Part shown: positions 51,591 to 59,106 of the stretch, one piece after another | Layout: each line of letters opens with the position of its first letter | Position numbering within the stretch: the first letter of the stretch is position 1 | NCBI RefSeq assembly: GCF_002161085.1 | Contig: NZ_NFLU01000003.1 | Location: forward strand, 1-64,000 | DNA from: Flavonifractor sp. An112 | GTDB lineage: Bacteria > Bacillota > Clostridia > Oscillospirales > Oscillospiraceae | Direction: 5' to 3' | Length of the DNA stretch: 64,000 nt | Made by a program: the position numbers and the translations under genes | Notes under the pieces: generated by a model | Seen by the model: only the letters and a program-made list of their open reading frames with translations | The model's database searches: none | What the model was told of the DNA's origin: nothing

Positions 51591-53706
51591 CGGGCGGGGG
51601 AAGCTGGGGCTCCGTCTCCGCCTTGGGCGGGGGAGCCAGCTGGAAGGTGACGGTGGCCTTGAACAGGTCGCCGTCGATGCTCAGATCGAACTGTCCGTGC
51701 TGCAGCTCGGTAAGGCTGCGGGCAATGGACAGCCCCAGGCCGGAGCCGTCGGTGGTGCGGGAGGTGTCTCCCCGGACGAAACGCTCCATCAGCTGCTCTG
51801 GGGGGATGTTGAGCTGCTGCCGGGAGATGTTTTTCACCGAGAATACGGCGCTGTTATCCCGGCGGGTGATCTCCAGATAGACCCGGGTGCCCTCCAGAGC
51901 GTACTTGTTGCAGTTGGACAGCAGGTTGTCGATGACCCGCCACAGGTGGTGGCCGTCCGCCATGATCCATACTTCTTCTTCCGGATAGAGGGTGACCACC
52001 GCCAGATTGCTCTGGGCAAATCGCTCCTCGAATTCACCCAGAGCCTGCTGGACCAGCTGCACCATACCCAGCCGCTCCAGGTGGACGGGCAGGGTGCCGG
52101 TGGAGGCTTTGGAGGCCTCCACCAGATCCTCGGTCAGCTTTTTCAGCCGCTGGCTTTTCCGGGTGAGTACCTCAATATAGGACTGGACCTGGGGGTTGTC
52201 AATGGGCTGCTTTTTCAGCAGATCCACATAGTTGATGATGGAGGTCAGGGGGGTTTTCAGGTCGTGGGATACGTTGGTGATGAGCTCCGCCCGGAAACGT
52301 TCGCTGCGGATGCGCTCATCCACTGCCTGGCTAATGGTGCCGCCAAGGTCGTTGAGCTGCTTGGCGTGCTGGGCCAGGTCGTGGTACAGGCCCCTGGTGT
52401 CGATCTTGAAGCTGGGGTCGCCGCCCAGGATGTGGTCGGCGCCCTGGCGAACCCGGTGCCACTGGATGGCCCAGCGGCACAGCAGCCACAGCACCAGGCC
52501 CTGGTAGACCGGAACAAGCACTATGGTGAGGGCGGTGAGGTAGGTGCCTACCAGATAGAGCAGAAAGAGCACGATGACCCGCCCGGTCAGGGGCCAGCTG
52601 TGGGCGGCGTTGCGGATCGCCCGGCCCAGTACCTGGATCAGCCGCCAAACAAGGGTGTTGGTCCACAGGGTTTTGGTGCGGATGCGGGTCATAAGGGTGA
52701 GCAGGGAGGAGAGCAGACACAGACCCACCCCGCTGGAGACGAGGGCCAGCCCCACCACCACATCAGTGGACGGGCCGTTGGAGTTAAGGGCCACTGCCAT
52801 GGGATCGCCGCCGGTCAGCAGCAGGATGATGACCCAGAGTTCCAGCAGTACCAGCAGGTCCAGCGGAATGCGGTCAAACCGGCTGGGGATGATGTCCTCT
52901 CTGCCGGGACGGCGTCCTACCACCCGGCATAGAAAGACGCAGGCCAGCACGCAGGATACGTCCAGCACTACGGTGAGCACCGCCAGAGCGGGCAGGTACC
53001 TGGCATATTCGTTGAAATCCTGGAAGCTGTCCCAGAACTCATCGTGGACTGACAGGGGATAGGCCACGCCGTATTCAATGGCCAGCTCCGTATAGAGCAG
53101 GCGGCTGTCCTGAGCCTGGTTGTAGTCCCAGGAGTTTCCGTTAAAGGTGTAGCCGTATTGAGCTGCCAGGGCGGCGTCGGTAGGGGTGAGCAGCTGCTCG
53201 GTGCCGTTGTCCAGCACCACATAGAGCAGATAAAACTGCTTTTCTCCGTTCCATACAAAGTAATCCTTCCGGCGCTCGCCGCCGTCGTTGTAGGTGACGT
53301 CAATGGAATCCCGCAGGACGGTATGGACGCTGCTTTCCACCGTCTGGCCATCCTCCAGATTGGAGTAGACCAGCGCGCCGCTGTCATTGCGCCGGATGGT
53401 AAAGCAGAAATTGGTGCGCTCGCTGTCCAGAGCGTATTCCAGATCGCTGAGGCGCTGTTGGTCCAGGTAGGACAGCGGGGCTTCCCAGGCCTGATACTGG
53501 AGCAGCCGGGCCAGTTCTTCCACCGGTACCATACAGTTGCTCATGTATTGAGAACAGGCGTTGCTGGAGTAGTAGCCAACGCCGGTCCACAGGGTGTCCC
53601 ACTGGGAGAGGATAAACAGGGTGGCCCAGAAGCCCCCAACGCCGGTGCCCAGGGCCAGAAGGAAGGCGATCGCCTTCACCACCAGCCGGGTCCCCAGTTT
53701 TTTCAT
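51586..53706 (-). CDS. Sensor histidine kinase with multi-helix membrane domain
   Basis: 706 residues. One N-terminal membrane helix (residues 10-34), an external domain of about 200 residues with many aromatic/acidic residues, then five or six membrane helices (about 240-430), a signal helix, the phospho-acceptor H-box NVSHDLKTPLTSIINYVDLL, the N-box NLLSNCNKYAL, and G-boxes GSGLGLSIARSL. The N-terminal part does not match a ligand domain that I recognise. It shares an operon with the response regulator upstream (53732-54430). Confidence 0.92.
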   Translation of the reverse strand: MKKLGTRLVVKAIAFLLALGTGVGGFWATLFILSQWDTLWTGVGYYSSNACSQYMSNCMVPVEELARLLQYQAWEAPLSYLDQQRLSDLEYALDSERTNFCFTIRRNDSGALVYSNLEDGQTVESSVHTVLRDSIDVTYNDGGERRKDYFVWNGEKQFYLLYVVLDNGTEQLLTPTDAALAAQYGYTFNGNSWDYNQAQDSRLLYTELAIEYGVAYPLSVHDEFWDSFQDFNEYARYLPALAVLTVVLDVSCVLACVFLCRVVGRRPGREDIIPSRFDRIPLDLLVLLELWVIILLLTGGDPMAVALNSNGPSTDVVVGLALVSSGVGLCLLSSLLTLMTRIRTKTLWTNTLVWRLIQVLGRAIRNAAHSWPLTGRVIVLFLLYLVGTYLTALTIVLVPVYQGLVLWLLCRWAIQWHRVRQGADHILGGDPSFKIDTRGLYHDLAQHAKQLNDLGGTISQAVDERIRSERFRAELITNVSHDLKTPLTSIINYVDLLKKQPIDNPQVQSYIEVLTRKSQRLKKLTEDLVEASKASTGTLPVHLERLGMVQLVQQALGEFEERFAQSNLAVVTLYPEEEVWIMADGHHLWRVIDNLLSNCNKYALEGTRVYLEITRRDNSAVFSVKNISRQQLNIPPEQLMERFVRGDTSRTTDGSGLGLSIARSLTELQHGQFDLSIDGDLFKATVTFQLAPPPKAETEPQLPPPA

Positions 53707-53731
53707 GGTGTTTCCCCTCCTTTTGAATGGG

Positions 53732-54430
53732 TCAAAGCTTTTCCATCTTGTAGCCCAGCCCCCACACCACTTTAATGTACCTGGGGTTGGCCGGATCGAT
53801 CTCGATTTTTTCTCTCAGGTGACGGATATGGACCGCCACGGTGTTCTCCGAACCCAGGGAGGGATCGTTCCATACCAGCTCGTAGATCTGGCTGGTGGAA
53901 AAGACCCGGCCGGGATTTTTCAGCAGCAGAAGGAGGATGTTGTACTCCAGAGGGGTCAGGTTCACCCGGTCCCCATCCACGGTGACCGACTTGGCGCTGT
54001 CGTCCAGAGCGATGCCGCCGTTGGTGAGCAGCTGGGTGTTCTCACTGGCGCCGCTTTTACCGCCCAGGCTGGTATAGCGCCGCAGCTGACTTTTCACCCG
54101 GGCAATGACCTCGATGGGGTTGAAGGGCTTGGTGATATAGTCGTCGGCGCCGATGTTCAGTCCCAGAACCTTGTCGGCGTCCTCACTTTTGGCGGTGAGC
54201 AGGATAATGGGAACATTGAACTTTTCCCTCAGCTTGGCGGTGGCCCGGATGCCGTCCAGGCCGGGCATCATGATGTCCATCAGGATCAGGTCCACCGGCT
54301 GGGCCTCGGCTGCCTTGATGGCCTCCAGTCCGTCGTAGGCCTTGACGGTGCGGTAACCTTCGCTGGTCAGGTAGATGTCCAGGGCGGAAACAATGTCGCG
54401 GTCGTCATCACAGACGAGAATGGTATACAT
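53732..54430 (-). CDS. OmpR-family response regulator
   Basis: 232 residues. Receiver with acidic pocket DDDRD, phospho-Asp in DLILMDIMMPGLDG, Lys in LLTAKSED; C-terminal winged helix ending in RHLREKIEIDPANPRYIKV and VWGLGYKMEK. It is first in the operon with the histidine kinase. The regulated genes are not obvious from the neighbourhood. Confidence 0.95.
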   Translation of the reverse strand: MYTILVCDDDRDIVSALDIYLTSEGYRTVKAYDGLEAIKAAEAQPVDLILMDIMMPGLDGIRATAKLREKFNVPIILLTAKSEDADKVLGLNIGADDYITKPFNPIEVIARVKSQLRRYTSLGGKSGASENTQLLTNGGIALDDSAKSVTVDGDRVNLTPLEYNILLLLLKNPGRVFSTSQIYELVWNDPSLGSENTVAVHIRHLREKIEIDPANPRYIKVVWGLGYKMEKL

Positions 54431-54647
54431 AGGCTCACCTCGTATGCTGTAAAGAATAGCAGACGTCTTTTAAGGGCGGAACGGGAATTTGTTTAAAAAG
54501 CCTTTAAGAGCGTCTGGTCTGATGCGTGTTATATCTCATTGTACCTCCAACCACCGGTAAAAGCAAATGCAGGGGTAAATGGCCTCTTCTTCTTTTTCAA
54601 TGAAGAGGGAAAAACTGTGAAAAATGGTATCATGACGTAAAAAGGAC

Positions 54648-54676
54648 TTGCGGATTGGGAGACGGACGGATATAAT
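54648..54676 (+). promoter_or_regulatory. Promoter of the phosphopantetheinyl transferase gene
   Basis: TTGCGG, 17 bases, TATAAT. Between here and 54771 lies a leader of about 90 bases with a short GC-rich stem; no gene. The part 54431-54647 shows only an AT-rich run and a CCTCTTC/GAAGAGG inverted repeat (about 54582-54608). Confidence 0.6.
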
Positions 54677-54771
54677 GATGAATAAACGCATATTGCGGCG
54701 TCCCTGCCGTGCCGTGAAGCGGCCGGCGGGGCTCGCCGTCTTTTTGTGGCTGCGGAAGGAGGCGGGCAACG

Positions 54772-55296
54772 ATGGTGCTCCGGATGGAGAATGGCGACGC
54801 CTGGGCGCTGCTCGCCCGTCTGATCAGGGAGAACTTTGGCCGGACGGAACTGCCCCGGGTGGCCCGCATGGAGTCGGGGAAGCCCTGGTTTCCGGATGTG
54901 CCCGGCCTGCACTTCAACTTGAGCCACAGCGGCGGCCTGGCCCTGTGCGGGGCAGATGAGGCTCCGCTGGGGGTGGATGTGGAGCGGGTGCGGCCCCGGC
55001 GGGCAGGATTGGCCCGTTATGTCCTCTCGGAGAAGGAATTTGCCTGGTTCCAGGACCGGGGGGGAGACTGGGGAAGCCTGTATACCCTGTGGACCCTGAA
55101 GGAGGCCAAGGTCAAGTGCCTGGGGACCGGCCTGCGTCAAGCGCCCCGGACCATTGGCGTGCCTCTGCTGGAGCCGGGACAGACGGGGGAACAAGACGGC
55201 CTGCGCTTTGGGGCCTACGCCGGTCCGGACTGGCGGGCGGCGGTGTGTACTGCTGGAAAAGAGCCCCTGCCCAGGCAGGTCTGGGCGGGAAAGTGA
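54772..55296 (+). CDS. 4'-phosphopantetheinyl transferase (Sfp-like)
   Basis: 174 residues, shorter than Sfp (about 225). NLSHSGGLALCG, the Mg-binding GVDVERVRPR and WTLKEAKVKCLGTGL are clear. It would move phosphopantetheine from CoA to a carrier protein. The start has AAGGAGG nine bases before; no longer in-frame start is supported. No NRPS, PKS or carrier gene is in the window. A hairpin (55300-55337) follows. Confidence 0.82.
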   Translation: MVLRMENGDAWALLARLIRENFGRTELPRVARMESGKPWFPDVPGLHFNLSHSGGLALCGADEAPLGVDVERVRPRRAGLARYVLSEKEFAWFQDRGGDWGSLYTLWTLKEAKVKCLGTGLRQAPRTIGVPLLEPGQTGEQDGLRFGAYAGPDWRAAVCTAGKEPLPRQVWAGK

Positions 55297-55299
55297 CAA

Positions 55300-55337
55300 T
55301 CTGTTTCTTTTTCTTAATATCTTTTTAAGAAACAGGC
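55300..55337 (+). terminator. AT-rich hairpin after the PPTase gene
   Basis: CTGTTTCTT ... AAGAAACAG inverted repeat with a T-rich loop; a weak terminator. Confidence 0.5.
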
Positions 55338-55404
55338 TCTGATTTTCTAAAAGAACACCCGCTATACTTGACCATGAGAAAGAGTATCGTGAGGAGGGAG
55401 CAGC

Positions 55405-56493
55405 GTGAATATCCTGATCGTAACGGGTAAGTTCGGCATGGGCCACTGGTCGGCCTCCATGTCCCTGCGTCAGCAGCTGCTGCGGGCTTTCCCGGAAGCA
55501 CAGGTGGAGGTCATGGACCTGATCGCCTATACCAACCACAACTCCGAGTCCATGTACAAGTGGTTCAATGTCCTGGTGACCCGGGGCAGCGGACTGTTCA
55601 ACCTTTATTATAAGTTTACCCAGAACAAGGATTCCGACGAACGGCCCCTGAATGATGAGCAGTGCCCCGACCGGGTGGAGGAGCTCTTCGAACGCAAGCG
55701 GCCCGATGTGATCATCGCCACTCATCCCATCTGTGCCCGCATTGTGGCCCGCTGGAAGAAGGAGACGGGGAGCAGCCTGCCCATGGTGACCTGCGTCACC
55801 GACCTGACCAGCCATTCCGAGTGGATCCACCGGGTTACCGACTGCTATCTGGTGGGTACCGAGGAGATCAGGGAGCGGCTGGCGGCCAAGGGGGTCAGCC
55901 GGGACATCATCTATGTCACTGGTATTCCCGTCCGGGCGGAGTTTAAGCTGCCCGTCCACCGGGGCGACCGAAAGGAACGCAACCTGCTCATTATGGGCGG
56001 CGGCCTGGGCATGATGCCCCGGAAGGATTCCTTCTATGAGGCGCTGGACACCATGCCCGGCGTACATACCACCATCATTACCGGCCGCAACCAGAAGCTG
56101 TACGACCGGCTGGTCAACAAATATGAGAACATCCGGGTGATCGGCTTTACCGACCGGGTCTATGAATATATGGCCTGGGCCGACCTAGTGCTCACCAAGC
56201 CCGGCGGCATCACCATGTTTGAGAGCATTTTCTCCGAGCTGCCCATTCTGGCCTGGGAGCCCTTCCTGGAGCAGGAGAAGAACAACGCCCGTTTCCTGGT
56301 GAAGCGGGGACTGGGCCGTGTGGCGGCCAAGGAGCCCGACGAGTGCCTGACCGCCATTCGGGAACTGATCTATGACGACTATACGCTGGCCGATATGTCG
56401 GCCAAAATGCACGCATTGAAAGAACAGCTGGAGCAGGAGAGCCTGACCCATATCCTGGCCCGGCTCACTGCGGGAAAAGGGGTGTGCGCCTGA
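55405..56493 (+). CDS. Glycolipid glycosyltransferase, MGDG synthase/UgtP family
   Basis: 362 residues, GTG start with GGAGGG. GT28-type fold: ILIVTGKFGMGHWSASMSLR in the acceptor half, FTDRVYEYMAWADLVLTKPG and ESIFSELPILAWEPFLEQEKNN in the UDP-sugar half. Family members add glucose or galactose to diacylglycerol, making glycolipid anchors. The stop overlaps the start of a flippase-like gene, pointing to joint work on a membrane glycolipid. Confidence 0.88.
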   Translation: MNILIVTGKFGMGHWSASMSLRQQLLRAFPEAQVEVMDLIAYTNHNSESMYKWFNVLVTRGSGLFNLYYKFTQNKDSDERPLNDEQCPDRVEELFERKRPDVIIATHPICARIVARWKKETGSSLPMVTCVTDLTSHSEWIHRVTDCYLVGTEEIRERLAAKGVSRDIIYVTGIPVRAEFKLPVHRGDRKERNLLIMGGGLGMMPRKDSFYEALDTMPGVHTTIITGRNQKLYDRLVNKYENIRVIGFTDRVYEYMAWADLVLTKPGGITMFESIFSELPILAWEPFLEQEKNNARFLVKRGLGRVAAKEPDECLTAIRELIYDDYTLADMSAKMHALKEQLEQESLTHILARLTAGKGVCA

Positions 56494-57566
56494 TGGACAA
56501 ACGGAAGAGCTTGGTCGGTATCGGGCTGATCCTGGCTCTCATGGCCTTTACCGGCTATATGCTGCTCCGGGATATGTCCTTCTCGCGGCTGGCCAGCACC
56601 CTGCGGCAGCTCAATCCCCTGTGGCTGCTGGTGGGGCTGGGTATGATGTTTGTGTTTGTGGGCAGCGAGGCCCTGTGTTCCAGGATCGTTTTGGGGCGTC
56701 TGGGCCATAAGGTGCGCTACCGCCGCTGTCTGGGTTATTCCTTTGTGGGCTTTTATGTCAGTTCCATTACCCCCTCCTCTACTGGCGGTCAGCCGGCTCA
56801 GGTCTACTATATGTCCAAGGACAATATCCCGGCGGCCCACGGCGCGCTGAATATGATGCTCATCGCGGTGTGTTATCAGGCGGTGGTCATCGTCTATGCT
56901 CTGGCGGCGGCCCTGACCCACTTTTATCTGGTGCAGAATCTGGGGAGCGGTCTGGGACTGCTGCTGCTCTACGGTGTGGTGGTCAACGGCAGCCTGACAG
57001 TGGGAATGCTCTCCCTGATGTTCCTGCCCAACGCAGCCCGCAAGCTTACCGGCGGCGTGCTCAAGCTGCTGGTGAAGGTGCGCATCATCCGCAATGAGGA
57101 CAAGGCCCGCCAGCGGCTGGAGAAGCAGATGGAGGAGTACCACAAGGGCGCCCAGTGCGTCAAACAGAATCCGGGCATGATGGTGGGCCTGGTGCTCATC
57201 ACCATCGTCCAGCTCACCGCGCTCTTCTCCGTTCCTGTGGCGGTATATTACGCCTTCGGCCTGTCGGGCGCCAGTCCGCTGGAGATCATCGCCACCCAGG
57301 CGCTGGTGACCCTGGCGGTGGCCAATCTGCCGCTGCCCGGCGCCGTGGGCGCCTCTGAGGGCGGCTTTGTGACCGCCATGGCCCTCTTCTTCGGTTCCAG
57401 CCTGGTGACGCCTGCCGTGCTGGTGTCCCGGGGCATCAGCTTCTACTCCTTCCTGGTGATCAGCGCCATTGTCGCGCTGGCGGTCCATCTGCGGACCCGC
57501 CGCCAGCGGAGAATGGAGGATTCCACCCCTTACCCTAAGCAGGCCCGGGGGCCTATCGTGACCTGA
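56493..57566 (+). CDS. Flippase-like membrane protein (LPG synthase TM domain family)
   Basis: 357 residues with about eight membrane helices. LVGLGMMFVFVGSEALCSRI, SFVGFYVSSITPSSTGGQPA (family motif near P-S-x-x-G-G) and AVGASEGGFVTAMALFF match the YbhN/MprF N-terminal (PF03706) family. It lacks the C-terminal acyltransferase of MprF, so it is likely a lipid flippase-like component. ATG 56493 overlaps the previous stop. It probably handles the glycolipid made by the preceding enzyme (inference). Confidence 0.82.
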   Translation: MDKRKSLVGIGLILALMAFTGYMLLRDMSFSRLASTLRQLNPLWLLVGLGMMFVFVGSEALCSRIVLGRLGHKVRYRRCLGYSFVGFYVSSITPSSTGGQPAQVYYMSKDNIPAAHGALNMMLIAVCYQAVVIVYALAAALTHFYLVQNLGSGLGLLLLYGVVVNGSLTVGMLSLMFLPNAARKLTGGVLKLLVKVRIIRNEDKARQRLEKQMEEYHKGAQCVKQNPGMMVGLVLITIVQLTALFSVPVAVYYAFGLSGASPLEIIATQALVTLAVANLPLPGAVGASEGGFVTAMALFFGSSLVTPAVLVSRGISFYSFLVISAIVALAVHLRTRRQRRMEDSTPYPKQARGPIVT

Positions 57567-57598
57567 AAAACGGCGTCCTATGGACGCCGTTTTTTCCT
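57567..57598 (+). terminator. Terminator after the flippase-like gene
   Basis: AAAAACGGCGTCC TAT GGACGCCGTTTTTT. Confidence 0.85.
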
Positions 57599-57599
57599 C

Positions 57600-57628
57600 T
57601 TGTGCCGCCGGGCCGGGTGCATTATAAT
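57600..57628 (+). promoter_or_regulatory. Promoter of the ROK kinase gene
   Basis: TTGTGC, 17 bases, TATAAT, directly after the preceding terminator. Confidence 0.65.
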
Positions 57629-57656
57629 CAGGGAGAAGAACAAAGGAGGCGGGATG

Positions 57657-58607
57657 ATGTACTATTTGGGGATCGATCTGGGCGGCACCAACGTGGCTGC
57701 CGCTGTGGTGACTGAAAACGGTGAACTTTTGGGCAAGGTCAGTCTGCCCACCCCCCGGGGTGTGCCGGCGGAACAGGTAGCCGATCAGATGGCGGCAACC
57801 TCCCGGGCGGCGGTGGAGCAGGTGGGCCTGTCCATGGATGATATTGAGTCGGTGGGCATTGGTTCCCCTGGTACCATTGAGCCTGATACCGGCGTGATCC
57901 GGTTCTGGTCCAACCTGGACTTTTCCAATGTGCCCCTCACCGCCCTGATGGAGGAGCGGCTGAACAAAAAGATCTACCTGGAGAACGACGCCAATGCCGC
58001 CGCTCTGGGCGAATTTGCCGCCGGCGCCGGCAAGGGCAGCCAGTCCATGATCGCCATTACCCTGGGTACCGGTGTGGGCGGCGGCGCTGTCCTCAACGGC
58101 AAGCTGTATACCGGCTTCAACTACGCCGGCATGGAAGTGGGCCACTTTGTCATTGAGCACGACGGCCGGCTGTGTACCTGCGGCCGGAAGGGCTGCTTTG
58201 AAGCCTACTGCTCCGCTACCGCCCTCATCAAGCGCACCCGTGAGGTCATGGAGGAACACCCCGACTCCAAGCTGTGGGAGTTGGCGGGCACTCTGGAGGC
58301 GGTCAACGGCCGCACCCCCTTTGACGCCGCCGCCCTGGGCGACGCGGCCGCCGGAAAGGTCATCGATGAGTATGTGGATTACCTGGGCTGCGGTGTGGCC
58401 AGCCTGGTGAACATCTTCCAGCCGGAAGTGTTCTGCATCGGCGGTGGACCCTCCGCCCAGGGGGAGACGCTGATGGCTCCCGTGCGCTACATCCTGAATC
58501 GGGAGGACTACGCCCGCAACAGCGTCCACCGTACCCGGCTGGTGCGGGCGGCTCTGGGCAACGACGCCGGTATCATCGGCGCGGCCCTGCTGCCCCTTTT
58601 CCGATAA
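57657..58607 (+). CDS. glcK: ROK-family glucokinase
   Basis: 316 residues. ATP site LGIDLGGTNVAAAVV, catalytic Asp in YLENDANAAALGE, GTGVGGGAVLNGKL, and the zinc motif CTCGRKGCFEAYCS of ROK kinases. It phosphorylates glucose (or a related hexose) at C6. Two ATGs lie in tandem (57654, 57657); the second is seven bases from GGAGG and is chosen. Single gene between two terminators. Confidence 0.9.
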   Translation: MYYLGIDLGGTNVAAAVVTENGELLGKVSLPTPRGVPAEQVADQMAATSRAAVEQVGLSMDDIESVGIGSPGTIEPDTGVIRFWSNLDFSNVPLTALMEERLNKKIYLENDANAAALGEFAAGAGKGSQSMIAITLGTGVGGGAVLNGKLYTGFNYAGMEVGHFVIEHDGRLCTCGRKGCFEAYCSATALIKRTREVMEEHPDSKLWELAGTLEAVNGRTPFDAAALGDAAAGKVIDEYVDYLGCGVASLVNIFQPEVFCIGGGPSAQGETLMAPVRYILNREDYARNSVHRTRLVRAALGNDAGIIGAALLPLFR

Positions 58608-58613
58608 ACCCAA

Positions 58614-58648
58614 ACAGGGCCCGCCGGACGGCGGGCCCTGTGCTTTTG
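58614..58648. terminator. Convergent terminator after glcK
   Basis: CAGGGCCCGCCG GAC GGCGGGCCCTG stem followed by TGCTTTTG. Confidence 0.75.
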
Positions 58649-58655
58649 GGGCGGC

Positions 58656-58916
58656 TTACTCCACCGGCTCATAGCCGTCGCAGCAGTCGGGCGCCTCCTG
58701 CTCCTCTTCCACCGCCGGACGGGGAAAGGCCAGCAGGGACAGGCCGAACAGCCCCGCCGCTCCCAGGGCTATGACCTGGAGCCGGTGCTCCTCCAGCCAG
58801 GGGCGGCGGTCGGCCAGAGCGGGCAGCTTGAGAGCGCCCGCGTACAGCAGGGCGGCTCCGCCGCCGCACAGTGCCAGCCGGAGCAGGACCTGCATCTTGT
58901 CTGAAATGGGCTCCAT
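58656..58916 (-). CDS. Small two-helix membrane protein
   Basis: 86 residues, not recognised. MEPISDKMQVLLRLALCGGG opens the first hydrophobic helix; a second helix (LQVIALGAAGLFGLSLLAFP) is followed by an acidic tail with a CC pair (EEEQEAPDCCDGYEPVE). ATG 58916 is supported by AAGGAGGGG; the longer in-frame start at 58964 is not. Confidence 0.65.
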   Translation of the reverse strand: MEPISDKMQVLLRLALCGGGAALLYAGALKLPALADRRPWLEEHRLQVIALGAAGLFGLSLLAFPRPAVEEEQEAPDCCDGYEPVE

Positions 58917-59015
58917 GGATACCCCTCCTTTGATTCCAGTATAGCGGAGAAGGAGGGGCTCCATGCCCCTGACTTAAGAAATTGTGGAGAATTGGTTAAG
59001 ATTTATCCGGCGGCC

Positions 59016-59044
59016 TTGTATGCGCTGAAAAAATCGGCTATAAT
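59016..59044 (+). promoter_or_regulatory. Promoter of the P-type ATPase gene
   Basis: TTGTAT, 17 bases, TATAAT. Confidence 0.65.
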
Positions 59045-59106
59045 GTGACAAGATTTTGGAAATTGTCCGTCCTGAGGACGGAATTTACAGTATTGAGGGC
59101 GACTAC

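Noticed and set aside
54648-54959. Short plus-strand frame before the phosphopantetheinyl transferase
   Set aside because: It starts at the predicted -10/+1 region and runs out of frame into the real gene; no ribosome site.
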